From the NCBI RefSeq assembly GCF_006542275.1, contig NZ_CP041217.1, positions 1,287,501 through 1,351,500 of the forward strand: 64,000 nt of DNA, written 5' to 3'. Positions 1 to 8,777 of the stretch are shown here, one piece after another. Both the position numbers and the translations under genes were made by a program. The notes beneath the pieces were generated by a model, which was not told the DNA's origin, ran no database searches, and saw nothing but the letters and a program-made list of their open reading frames with translations. Source of the DNA: Saccharibacillus brassicae (GTDB lineage: Bacteria; Bacillota; Bacilli; Paenibacillales; Paenibacillaceae). How positions within the stretch are numbered: position 1 is the stretch's first letter; each line of letters begins with the position of its first letter.

Positions 1-1246
1 GTTCGACTTCGTAAGGAAACGTCTTCCCGCCTTCTTCCGACTGCATGATCGGCCCGCGGAACGTGACGCGGCCGCGCTGCGGCTCAAGCGTCACGTAATA
101 AGCGGCATCCAGGCTGCCCTGCGTCCGCAGCATGAAGCCGGCGCCCTGCGTGCCGGGCGAGAAGCTCAGGTCGGCCGATATCCGGCAGACCCCGGGCAGC
201 TCGCCGCGCGTGGCGCAGGCGGCGAACGCGTAAGGTTCGCCGCACGTCAGCGTCGGACCTCCGGCATCGCCTCCGCCGGTCTCCGTCCACTCTCCCTCAA
301 GGCCGGAGAACGAAGCCGGTACGGGCACGGAGAACGCCGCGTCGATCGACTCGGGCACCCGCGTGCCGAGCGTGCCGTCGGGCCGTTGGAAAATCTCGTG
401 CACGACCAGATTGCCGCCCCAATCCCACGTATCGTAATCCTGTCCCGCCGCCTGCGGAGGATTCCAGCCGAACAGGTCGTCGCGCTTGGTCGGATTCCAG
501 CCGAACAGATACCGCTTCGTTCCGTCGGATGCCGACTTGGCCGCGTAATAAGCGCGGCCGTCGAACGCTTCTTCGCGCGGCGAGAGCCAGGGGCCTCGCG
601 GCGACCGGCTCATCCGGTAAAAAGTGCCGAAGCGGCCCGTATACGAAGAGTAGACCAGATACCACCATTCCCCGATCCGGAACAACTCCGGGCATTCGTG
701 CGCGCCGACATGCAGCTTCGGCGCGTACAGCGGCGGTTGATATTCCCAATGCTTGAGATCCGCGGACGTCAGCAGCCCGACGCAGCCTTTGCGGGCTGTC
801 GTCCCTGCGGCCAACGCGGCGACCAGCATCCAGTAACAGCCTTCTTCCTCGTTCCAGAACACGAACGGATCGCGCCAGTCCGCCATTTCGTAGATCTCTC
901 CGTCCGGCCCGAACGTCTCTTCGGGCAGCTTCTCCCAATGCTTCAGGTCGGTGCTGACCGCATGGCAGACCAACTGCCTGCCTTCGGGGAAGACGCAGTA
1001 GAACATATGGTAGGTCCCGTCGACCTTGAGCACATGCCCGGTCCCGCCTTCGATGCCGCACGCTCCGCGTTCGTCGTACCGCACGAAATCGGTCGTGCCG
1101 AGCAGATGCCACCCGTGGTCCAGCCCTTCCCGGTGATTCTCCCTCCAGCCGTGCAGGTAGAACAACTTAAACTCCCCGTCTTCGTAATAAGGAATGACAT
1201 CGCCGACCCATGCCTGTTCGGGACGGTAGAAAAATTCCTGCGCCAT
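1..1246 (-). CDS. GH32-like fructan hydrolase (partial, runs off left edge)
   Basis: The frame is open from the ATG at 1246 to the window edge (at least 415 residues), and GAAGGAGG lies 6 nt upstream of the start. The protein begins MAQEFFYRPEQAWVGDVIPYY. In the clan GH-J five-blade fold I read the Asp of VGDVIPYY as the nucleophile, WRDPFVFW as the transition-state RDP motif, and HECPELF as the acid/base EC motif. The canonical WMNDPNG box is replaced, so this is a divergent GH32 subgroup. A C-terminal beta-sandwich region begins at about residue 330. No signal peptide is visible, so the enzyme should act in the cytoplasm on imported fructo-oligosaccharides. It follows the preceding GH32 gene after 46 nt and is probably the last or next-to-last gene of the operon. 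Exact substrate (levan, inulin or sucrose-type) is not readable. Confidence 0.85.
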   Translation of the reverse strand, partial: MAQEFFYRPEQAWVGDVIPYYEDGEFKLFYLHGWRENHREGLDHGWHLLGTTDFVRYDERGACGIEGGTGHVLKVDGTYHMFYCVFPEGRQLVCHAVSTDLKHWEKLPEETFGPDGEIYEMADWRDPFVFWNEEEGCYWMLVAALAAGTTARKGCVGLLTSADLKHWEYQPPLYAPKLHVGAHECPELFRIGEWWYLVYSSYTGRFGTFYRMSRSPRGPWLSPREEAFDGRAYYAAKSASDGTKRYLFGWNPTKRDDLFGWNPPQAAGQDYDTWDWGGNLVVHEIFQRPDGTLGTRVPESIDAAFSVPVPASFSGLEGEWTETGGGDAGGPTLTCGEPYAFAACATRGELPGVCRISADLSFSPGTQGAGFMLRTQGSLDAAYYVTLEPQRGRVTFRGPIMQSEEGGKTFPYEVE

Positions 1247-1292
1247 ATCGGACCTCCTTCGCGTTAAGCTCGAACTTCTGTCTGCGTACGCT

Positions 1293-3608
1293 TCAGCCGA
1301 CTTCCCAAATCGACCGCATTTCCCAAATTTCCAGCGACGTCACCTGCACGCCGCCGTTCCCCCATACTTGCACGCCAAGCGCATCGGTTCGGCTCGGATA
1401 AGCCCTTGTCGTCACGCTTTTCAATCCGTTCGCGTACGCTTCGATCATCGAGCGGTCCAGATACACATGCAGCTTGAGCGTGTCGCCGCCGAGATCCAGC
1501 CGTCCGCTCTGCACACCGCCGCCCTGCTCGCGCGGGTCGAGCGTCGTCTTCGAACGGTCGACGCCAAGCCGCGATTCGGCGCTGTCGTAGAACAGCGTCG
1601 TCTCTTCCTCGCCGCCCGGAGAACGTCTGACCGCAAGCCCCCATCGGTCCGCACCGTCCGCCCGCAGTTCAACCTTGATCTCCAGCATGTCGCCTTCGAT
1701 GCCGGACAGCAGACGGTTCGCTTCGTCCGCTCCGACGTCGCGGAGATCCGCCAGCTTCTCGCCGCGCAGACTCTCCAGCTCTTCGATCGGCCCGAGGCCG
1801 AGCCTGCCGTCTTCGCGCAGCCATACCTGCAGCGGAAGCCCCGCGTTATGCGCCCAGCCCGACGCGTATTCCATCTCCGGCGTGCGATCGCCCTGCGCGA
1901 TCGTGAAGACGATCAAGCGGCCGGTCTTCGGATCGACCATGCCGCTCGGCCCGGTAAAATGGAAATCGCCGACGTCGATCAGCTGCGGTTCTTCGTCGTC
2001 CGGCACGAACGACAGCGATTCGCGGTCCAGCGTCCCGATCCAGTAGAACACTTCGACGTCCGCTCCGGCGCCGACCGGGCTAATCAGCAGCAGATGCTTC
2101 TCCGCGCCGCCCGCGTCCCGGCCGAGCGGCAGCAGCACCGGCAGTTCCCAGATCGGGCCGAGATAAGGAGAGCGCTCCATGTCCGCTATGTAGAACGGCC
2201 CTTTGTACGTCCAGTTCAGCAGGTCCGTCGAGACGTAGGCGTAAGCGGTCCCGCCGCCTTCCGCCGTGCCAGAGCCGACCAGCGCGTACCAGCGATCGCC
2301 TTCCCGCCATACGAACGGGTCCCGGAAATCGCCGAACCGTCCCTGATCCGGCTGCTGCACGATCAGCGGCTCCGGATGTTTGGTCCAGCGAACCAGCTCG
2401 GCGTCCCCGTCTTCGGCATACGTGCTGCGCGCCAGCGCCACGCTTTGATCCGGCGAAGCCTGGGTATGGCCGGCCGTGAAGAACAGCACGGGCAGGCCGT
2501 CGGCGTCGTACGAAGCGCTGCCCGACCAGATGCCGTCGGCAGCGAGTCCGTCGTCTTCCGGCGCCAGCGCGACCGGCAGGTCCCGCCAATGCACCAGATC
2601 TTCGCTGATCCAATGTCCCCAATGCAGATGATGGAAAAAAGGACCCTGCGGATTGTGCTGGTAAAACAAATGGTATTTGCCTTCGAAGTATACGGGCGCA
2701 TGCGGCTCGTTCATCCAGTGCGCCGGCGGATGGGCGTGATACTGCGGGCGATGCCGATCCGACGCCAGAGCCGACCGGTCCAGCCGGATCTGCCCGCTCC
2801 CAAGCGGCGGATGATTTCCGCCGCAGGCGCGGCGCACGCCGGCGTAAGCCTCGGCGATCTCCGCTTCGGCAAGCGCCCGGCCGTAGATCCGCAGTCCGCC
2901 GAGCAGGCCGGCGAAGCGCTGCCGTTCGAACGCCCGGGCAAACCGCACCCCCTGCGGATGGCGCCCGATCCACAGCTCCGTACCGGAAGCCGGCCTCAGG
3001 CGCGAGCCCTGCGGCACCGGAAGCGAAGCGGCTTCCCGGCCGTTCAGGTACAGCTTCGCCGTGCCCGCTTCCCCGTCGAACACGCCGTAGGCATGCGACC
3101 ATTGCCCTTTGGGCAGCCGGGCTTCGTCCGGCGCCCAGAGTTCGATCCAGCGGCCGTCGCTCAGCCCGAACTGGAACGTCCAGGAGCCGTGACTGGACGT
3201 TCCGAGCAGAAATCCGCGTCCCGCGTCCCGGTCGCAGCGCGCCGCGATCGCGGCCGGATGCCGAGGGTCGCCGTGCTCGTACGAACGTGGAGCGATCCAT
3301 GCGCCGACGCTCAGCGCGGACAGGCCGTCTGCGCGTTCGATCGCTTCGTCCGTCCCGATCGGATGCGCGATAAATGTCGAGTATCCGTCAAACAGCAGGC
3401 TGCCGCGTGCTTCGCCGCCCGGCCCGGTGCGCCACTGCGGATCGCGCGCCTCGGCGAACGGCGGATTCCGCAGCACGTGTTCGACGGAATCGGCTCGGCC
3501 GGACAAGCGTTCGACCGCGACCGGTCCGCTGCCTTCGTCGAACGGCCAATGCAGCAGCAGGCCGTTGTCGTTGTTGTCGCTGTTATTGATGCGTAGGAGA
3601 TCGCTCAT
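1293..3608 (-). CDS. GH32 hydrolase with N-terminal LamG-like domain
   Basis: This 771-residue protein has two parts. Residues about 15-245 resemble a concanavalin/LamG-type beta-sandwich (LLLHWPFDEGSG start, VYLNG-type strands). From about 285 a GH32 catalytic domain follows (HWMNEPHAP, YHLFYQHNPQG, FRDPFVW, GPIWELPVLLPL) with its own C-terminal beta-sandwich. The box that normally reads WMNDPNG reads WMNEPHAP here, so the nucleophile Asp position is Glu301; the usual EC is EL. No signal peptide is present, so a cytoplasmic role in breaking down imported fructans is likely. The ATG at 3608 overlaps the TGA of the upstream fructokinase-GH32 gene (ATGA), indicating translational coupling. Family assignment is firm; activity and linkage specificity are open because of the substituted active-site motif. 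Confidence 0.9.
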   Translation of the reverse strand: MSDLLRINNSDNNDNGLLLHWPFDEGSGPVAVERLSGRADSVEHVLRNPPFAEARDPQWRTGPGGEARGSLLFDGYSTFIAHPIGTDEAIERADGLSALSVGAWIAPRSYEHGDPRHPAAIAARCDRDAGRGFLLGTSSHGSWTFQFGLSDGRWIELWAPDEARLPKGQWSHAYGVFDGEAGTAKLYLNGREAASLPVPQGSRLRPASGTELWIGRHPQGVRFARAFERQRFAGLLGGLRIYGRALAEAEIAEAYAGVRRACGGNHPPLGSGQIRLDRSALASDRHRPQYHAHPPAHWMNEPHAPVYFEGKYHLFYQHNPQGPFFHHLHWGHWISEDLVHWRDLPVALAPEDDGLAADGIWSGSASYDADGLPVLFFTAGHTQASPDQSVALARSTYAEDGDAELVRWTKHPEPLIVQQPDQGRFGDFRDPFVWREGDRWYALVGSGTAEGGGTAYAYVSTDLLNWTYKGPFYIADMERSPYLGPIWELPVLLPLGRDAGGAEKHLLLISPVGAGADVEVFYWIGTLDRESLSFVPDDEEPQLIDVGDFHFTGPSGMVDPKTGRLIVFTIAQGDRTPEMEYASGWAHNAGLPLQVWLREDGRLGLGPIEELESLRGEKLADLRDVGADEANRLLSGIEGDMLEIKVELRADGADRWGLAVRRSPGGEEETTLFYDSAESRLGVDRSKTTLDPREQGGGVQSGRLDLGGDTLKLHVYLDRSMIEAYANGLKSVTTRAYPSRTDALGVQVWGNGGVQVTSLEIWEMRSIWEVG

Positions 3609-6073
3609 CGGGACAAGCTCCCTTCTTCGATCGTGTGCGCCGCCGGTTCGGCGTACGCCGATCCCAGCCGGTGCACGTTCAGACGTTCGAAGCGGACTTC
3701 CCCGCCCCGCGCCCGGAATTCGATCCCGTCTACCGGGGCCGACGGGAAGATCTGGTCGGTCAGCACGGCCGCTCCGCCGTCCGCGAACACTTCGACCGAA
3801 CTCCGGTCGAGCCAGATCCGCAGCTTGAGCCGCCCGTCTTCGCTCCGGGCCCGAACGCCGTGCCGGCAGGCGAACGCTTCATGGAACTCCGTCACGCCCG
3901 AATGCGTCCGGTCGATATACAGCCATTCGCGCTGCGGTTCGTATCCGATCGTCGTCTCGCCCGATTCGCCGGACCGGAACGAGATCGAGATCTCTTCCGC
4001 GGACCCGGTCCCGATCTCCGCCTCGATCTCGATCAGCCCCGCTCCCGCTTCCATACGCAGCGCCGAACCCGGCGCAAGCACCGCGCCGGACGCCGTCTCC
4101 GTCGCTTCGCGCAGACTCTCGACTTCGCGCACCGGAAGCTGCACCAGCTCCGGCTGCTCCGCTCCGGCCCGCAGCGACAGCGTCCTCGGCAGCGTCATTG
4201 CGCTGCGCCAGCCTTCGGTCGGCGTAATATTGGCGTATTTCCAGTTGCTCATCCAGCCGATGAACAAGCGGCGCCCGTCTTCCGCGGAGACGTCCGACCA
4301 TGTGACGCCCGCATAATTGTCCCGGCCGTGATCGAGCCAGAGCACGCGCCCGGCCGGCGCGTCGTTGACGAACGACAGACCGTCGAAGCGGCCGGTGAAA
4401 TACTGCGTGCGCGAGCCTTCCGGGCAGGCCGGGTTGTCGCCGATGCTGACGATCATCACCCAGCGGCTTCCGCCTCCGCCTTCGACCGGAAGTTCGAACA
4501 GGTCGGGACATTCCCAGACGCCGTCATGGGACCCTTCGCTGCGGCCGAATTCGCTGGCGAATTCCCAACTCTTCAGATCGGCGGACCGATAGAAGCGAAT
4601 ATGGTCGCCGGCGGCCAGCAGCATGATCCAGCGGCCCGTATCGGCGTGCCAGAACACTTTCGGATCGCGGAAGTCGGGGCAGTCTGCTTCTTCCAGCACC
4701 GGATTTCCGGCGTATTTCTCCCACGTCCGGCCTTTGTCGCGGCTGTAGGCCAGGCTCTGGCGCTGCACCGGACGTCCGCTGCCCGGATCGTCGGACGCAT
4801 GGGTAAACAGAGCGACCAGCCCGGAACCGCCGCCGAACCATCCGCTGCTGTCGTTAGGGTCGACGACGCAGCAGCCGGAGAAGATGAAGCCGTGCTCGTC
4901 GGGCAGCAGAGCGATAGGGCGATGCTCCCAGCGGATCAGGTCGCGGCTGATCGCATGTCCCCAATGCATCGGTCCCCAGACGCTCGAATGCGGATGATGC
5001 TGGTAGAACAGATGGTATTCGCCTTCATAGAAGACGAGCCCGTTCGGATCGTTCATCCAATGCCACTCGGGCGTGAAATGGAACTGCGGACGGAAATTTT
5101 CCGTATAATCATGCGGCGCGGCGCGCTCCATCAGCTCCGCCGCTTCTTCGGCGGCAGGCATCGCCCGCAGCGCGCCGGGCCGGGTCGTGACCAGCGCGCC
5201 GCCGGCGTTGGCGAACGCAAGCGCCCGGCGCAGTTCGGTCTCTGCCGGCAGCGAATCGAGGCCGTATTCCAGCAGGGCATGCAGCAGGCAGCCGAAGAAC
5301 GCGTCGCCCGCCCCGGTCGTATTGACGACGTCCACTTCGTAGCCGCGCACGTACCCGGAACTGCCGCCGGCTTCGTAATAACAGCCGCGTTCTCCGAGCG
5401 TGACGACGAGCAGCCGTCCGGCGAATTGTTCCCGCAGCTTCGCCGCTCCGCGTTCGACGCCGGCGATGCCGGTCAGGAACAGCACTTCTTCTTCCGACAC
5501 TTTGACGATGTCGGCCCGCTCCAGTCCCCACCGGATCTGCTCCCGCGCCGCCGCTTCGTCCGTCCACAGATCAAGCCGCACGTTCGGATCGAATGTGATC
5601 GTCGCTCCCGCGGCGCGCGCGCGTTCGACCGCCGCTTTCGTCGCGCTGCGGGCCGGTTCGTGCGTCAGCGTCACGGAGCCGAAATGCAGGATGCGGCTGC
5701 GTTCGATCAGATCCGCCGGCAGATCATCTTCGGTCAGCATCATGTCCGCGCCGGGCTTGCGGTAGAAGCTGAACGAACGGTCGCCGTCTTCGTCCAGATG
5801 CACGAACGCCAACGTCGTATTCGCTTCGTCCGTCACGCGGACGTCGGAGACGTCGATGCCGCATTCGCGCAAAGTGTCGCGCAGCAGGGCGCCGAACGCG
5901 TCGTTGCCCACGCAGGCGATCAGCGCCGAAGGATGTCCCAGCCGGGCCAGCGCCGCGGCCGCGTTCGCCGGGGCGCCTCCCGGATTGCCCGTAAACGTCG
6001 GGAGTTTGCCGTCCGGTTCCCCGGACGGCGCAAAATCGATCAGTACTTCTCCGATTGCGGTAAAATCAAGCAT
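3605..6073 (-). CDS. Fused fructokinase (PfkB) and GH32 beta-fructosidase
   Basis: One 822-residue open frame carries two enzymes. Residues about 1-320 are a PfkB-family sugar kinase: MLDFTAIGEVLIDF start, GGAPANAAAALARLG substrate site, and NTTGAGDAFFG with the catalytic Asp. Residues about 325-822 are a complete GH32 enzyme: HWMNDPNGL with nucleophile Asp342, DFRDPKVFW, WECPDLF acid/base, then a beta-sandwich. The natural reading is a bifunctional cytoplasmic enzyme that releases fructose from an imported fructan or sucrose and phosphorylates it to fructose-6-phosphate. I prefer the ATG at 6073 (AGGTGGGAG upstream) over the in-frame GTG at 6085, because the family starts there. It follows the binding-protein gene and overlaps the next GH32 gene by 4 nt. 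No internal stop or frameshift was seen, so this appears to be a true fusion. Confidence 0.92.
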   Translation of the reverse strand: MLDFTAIGEVLIDFAPSGEPDGKLPTFTGNPGGAPANAAAALARLGHPSALIACVGNDAFGALLRDTLRECGIDVSDVRVTDEANTTLAFVHLDEDGDRSFSFYRKPGADMMLTEDDLPADLIERSRILHFGSVTLTHEPARSATKAAVERARAAGATITFDPNVRLDLWTDEAAAREQIRWGLERADIVKVSEEEVLFLTGIAGVERGAAKLREQFAGRLLVVTLGERGCYYEAGGSSGYVRGYEVDVVNTTGAGDAFFGCLLHALLEYGLDSLPAETELRRALAFANAGGALVTTRPGALRAMPAAEEAAELMERAAPHDYTENFRPQFHFTPEWHWMNDPNGLVFYEGEYHLFYQHHPHSSVWGPMHWGHAISRDLIRWEHRPIALLPDEHGFIFSGCCVVDPNDSSGWFGGGSGLVALFTHASDDPGSGRPVQRQSLAYSRDKGRTWEKYAGNPVLEEADCPDFRDPKVFWHADTGRWIMLLAAGDHIRFYRSADLKSWEFASEFGRSEGSHDGVWECPDLFELPVEGGGGSRWVMIVSIGDNPACPEGSRTQYFTGRFDGLSFVNDAPAGRVLWLDHGRDNYAGVTWSDVSAEDGRRLFIGWMSNWKYANITPTEGWRSAMTLPRTLSLRAGAEQPELVQLPVREVESLREATETASGAVLAPGSALRMEAGAGLIEIEAEIGTGSAEEISISFRSGESGETTIGYEPQREWLYIDRTHSGVTEFHEAFACRHGVRARSEDGRLKLRIWLDRSSVEVFADGGAAVLTDQIFPSAPVDGIEFRARGGEVRFERLNVHRLGSAYAEPAAHTIEEGSLSR

Positions 6074-6125
6074 GGTTTCTCCCACCTGTCTCTATTTTGG
6101 ATATGGCTTCCTGCCTGTCTCCGCT

Positions 6126-7763
6126 TTACTGCTTCAGGGAAGCGTTATAGCGGTCGAGGCCCGTTTGGTAAATTTCCATCAATTCGTTCAGTCCCATTTT
6201 CTCCAGCGTCTGCACATAAGCGTCCCATTCCTCGTCCGCGCCGCCGTCGACGATAAACTTGCCGCGCTGCGTGTTGACGTATTTCAGCAGCTCGGGCTCA
6301 ATACGGTTGATCGTGTCCAACTCGTCCGGTTCGAAGAAGAGGCTCGGATAATTTTCTTTTTCCATATAAGGCATGTAGTATTTCTCCAGATCGTCCATAC
6401 GCTGCTGCGCCCGCGGTTCGAGATCGACGACCACGCCGAGGTCTTCCTTCGTGATGACGCCCGGCGCGCCTGCCCCTACGGCCACGGTCTGACGGAATTC
6501 GCCGGCATTCGTGCCTTCCGGAAGCGGCAGATTCACGAGCTTGCCTGCGGCATCTTTCTCGAACACGACGCCAAGCGGCCCCCAATGGACCTGCGCAGCC
6601 ATGTAAGGCTCGTACTGCTCGTCGATCCAGCGCATCGTCGCTTCCGGATACTGATTCTCTTTCGTGATCGAGAACGCGCCCCGTGCCGGCCCGCCGCCGT
6701 TGCCCCGGCCGATCGTGCGATCGCCGTCCGGTCCGGTCAGCGGTGGCAGCAGCACGTAATCGTCGGCGCGCTCCGCCCCGGTCATCTCCGCGACTTCCCA
6801 CCAGACGAAGGAACCGAGCGTCTCGTCCGGCGATTTGCCTTTGGCCAAATACTGGGCGGCATCCTGGGTGAACGATTCGGGATCGATCAGCCCTTTGGCG
6901 TACCAGTTGTCGTGCACGTACTTAAGCGCTTCCTTGTATTCCGGCTGATTGGCGGTGAAGATGACTTTGCCGTCGCGTACGATCCGGTGCTCCATGTTAT
7001 CCGGCATGCCGAAAGCGCCGAAGAGGCCGCCGATATCCATGCACCACTGCATATGCATGAAGCTGAGCGGAAGTTCGTCCGCTTTGCCGTTGCCGTTCGG
7101 GTCCTGCGTCTTGAACGCCTGCAGCGCCTGCGTATATTCGTCGAGCGTCTGCGGCACCTTGAGGCCGAGCTTGTCGAGCCAGGTCTTGTTGATCGCGTGG
7201 AAAAACGGATTGGAGCCGAGATCGTTCTCTTCCCAGGAAGGCAGGCCGTAAATATGCCCGTCGGGCGCCGTGATGTTCGCGCGGATATCCGGACGCTTTT
7301 CCAATAAAGCTTTGAGGTTCGGCGCATACTGCTCGATCAAGTCTTCCAGCGGAAGCAGCGTGCCGTCTTTGCCGTAATTCACGAGTTCGTAGTCGGACAG
7401 GCCGGCGCTGTAGAACGCATCGGGAATGTCTCCGCTGGCGAACAGCAAGTTTTTCTTTTCCGCAAAATCGGTGTCCGGGATGTTGTTCCACTCGACCTGA
7501 ACATGGGTGCTGTCCTGCAATTTTTTGAAAATTTCCATTTCGCCGTAATCCGGCGCCAGCGCCGACTTCTGCGACACCATCTTCAGCGTGATCGTGTCGT
7601 CGACGATCGGCAGCCCGGTCGCGTTGAAGTTGTCGTCCTGGTCGGCTTTGCCCACATGGTCTTCCTGAGCGCCGCCGCCGCATCCGCCCAGCACCATCAC
7701 GCTCGTCAGCATCAGCACGCTCGCACTTTTCCAAGCCGGTTTTTTCCACAATTTTCTGGACAT
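6126..7763 (-). CDS. Sugar ABC transporter substrate-binding lipoprotein (LplA-like)
   Basis: The 545-residue product starts MSRKLWKKPAWKSAS at an ATG preceded by AAGGGGG. It has a lipoprotein signal peptide ending in the lipobox LGGC at about residue 25. The mature part is a long solute-binding protein of the type paired with LplB/LplC permeases (large class-1 oligosaccharide binders of about 500-560 residues). It lies directly downstream of the two permease genes and upstream of the fructan-cleaving enzymes, so it probably captures fructo-oligosaccharides or sucrose at the outer face of the membrane. The ligand is inferred only from context. No ATP-binding subunit is encoded nearby; a shared MsmX/MsmK-type ATPase elsewhere is the usual solution for this class. 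Confidence 0.92.
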   Translation of the reverse strand: MSRKLWKKPAWKSASVLMLTSVMVLGGCGGGAQEDHVGKADQDDNFNATGLPIVDDTITLKMVSQKSALAPDYGEMEIFKKLQDSTHVQVEWNNIPDTDFAEKKNLLFASGDIPDAFYSAGLSDYELVNYGKDGTLLPLEDLIEQYAPNLKALLEKRPDIRANITAPDGHIYGLPSWEENDLGSNPFFHAINKTWLDKLGLKVPQTLDEYTQALQAFKTQDPNGNGKADELPLSFMHMQWCMDIGGLFGAFGMPDNMEHRIVRDGKVIFTANQPEYKEALKYVHDNWYAKGLIDPESFTQDAAQYLAKGKSPDETLGSFVWWEVAEMTGAERADDYVLLPPLTGPDGDRTIGRGNGGGPARGAFSITKENQYPEATMRWIDEQYEPYMAAQVHWGPLGVVFEKDAAGKLVNLPLPEGTNAGEFRQTVAVGAGAPGVITKEDLGVVVDLEPRAQQRMDDLEKYYMPYMEKENYPSLFFEPDELDTINRIEPELLKYVNTQRGKFIVDGGADEEWDAYVQTLEKMGLNELMEIYQTGLDRYNASLKQ

Positions 7764-7869
7764 CTTTCGTAACCCCCTTAGGTTCGTTGAATGAATGGGT
7801 GTCGCTGCCCGCAGACCGCGGGTTCGTGCTGCTTCCGGCATCCCTCCCCGAGCGAAATCGAATCCGCGA

Positions 7870-8766
7870 TCAGCCTTTGATCGAGCCGATCATGACGCCT
7901 TTGACGAAATATTTTTGCAGGAACGGATACAGGGCGAGCAGCGGCAGGCTGGCCACGATGATGACGCCGTACTTGATCAGCTCGGTCACCCGCAGCTTGG
8001 CCGCGTACGATTCCACGTCGATCATCATGCTGGAATTCACCTGGTTCTGGACGAGGATGTTGCGCAGCACGAGCTGCAGCGGATATTTCTGCTCGTCGCT
8101 CAAATAGATCATGGCGTCGAAAAATCCGTTCCAGAACCCGACGACGTGATACAGCACCATGACCGCGACGATAGACTTGGACAGCGGCAGCACCATACTC
8201 CAGAAAAAGCGGGCGTTGGAGCAGCCGTCGATCGAGGCGGCTTCCCACATCTCGTCCGGGATCGAAGACTGGAAGAAAGTGCGGACGATGATGACGTTGA
8301 AGACCGCCCCGGCTCCCGGCAGCACGAGCGCCCACAGGCTGTCGAGCATGTTCAGGTCCTTGATCAGCAGATACGTCGGAATGAGTCCGCCGCTGAAGAA
8401 CATCGTCACGAGCAGGAACCACATGATCGCCGTTTTGCCGTAGAGGTCTTTGCGCGCAAGCGGATAAGCCGCGCACAGCGTCACCGCCACGCCGATAAAC
8501 GTCCCGACCGAAGCGTAGAGCAGCGAATTGGCGTAGCCCGTCCAGATCGCCGCGTCCTGGAAGATACGCTCGTAGCCTTCTAGCGTGAATCCTTTCGGGA
8601 ACAGCCATACTTCGCCGGAGTAGATCAGGTTCGGGTCGCTGAACGACGCGATCAGGACGAAGTACAGCGGGAACAGCACGAGCAGCATGACGATCGTCAG
8701 CAGCGAGTAGTTGACGACGTCGAACCAGAAATCGCCTTTCGTTTTTCTTTTCGTCAATAAGTTCAT
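7870..8766 (-). CDS. Sugar ABC transporter permease (LplC/MalG type)
   Basis: This 298-residue inner-membrane subunit starts MNLLTKRKTKGDFWFD at the ATG at 8766, with AGGAGG 8 nt upstream. An alternative TTG at 8784 lacks a site. Six hydrophobic segments are visible. The cytoplasmic EAA loop that contacts the ATPase appears as EAASIDGCSNARFFW near residue 195. The family is the binding-protein-dependent transport inner-membrane component, MalG side. It follows the partner permease with an 11-nt gap and precedes the binding lipoprotein, as in other LplABC-type systems. Role: the translocation pore for the fructan oligomers handled by the enzymes downstream. Confidence 0.93.
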   Translation of the reverse strand: MNLLTKRKTKGDFWFDVVNYSLLTIVMLLVLFPLYFVLIASFSDPNLIYSGEVWLFPKGFTLEGYERIFQDAAIWTGYANSLLYASVGTFIGVAVTLCAAYPLARKDLYGKTAIMWFLLVTMFFSGGLIPTYLLIKDLNMLDSLWALVLPGAGAVFNVIIVRTFFQSSIPDEMWEAASIDGCSNARFFWSMVLPLSKSIVAVMVLYHVVGFWNGFFDAMIYLSDEQKYPLQLVLRNILVQNQVNSSMMIDVESYAAKLRVTELIKYGVIIVASLPLLALYPFLQKYFVKGVMIGSIKG

Positions 8767-8777
8767 GGGGCTTCCTC

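Noticed and set aside
3635-6256. An 873-codon frame antisense to the fructokinase-GH32 gene
   Set aside because: The opposite strand encodes two complete enzymes; the antisense product is low-complexity and has no start context.
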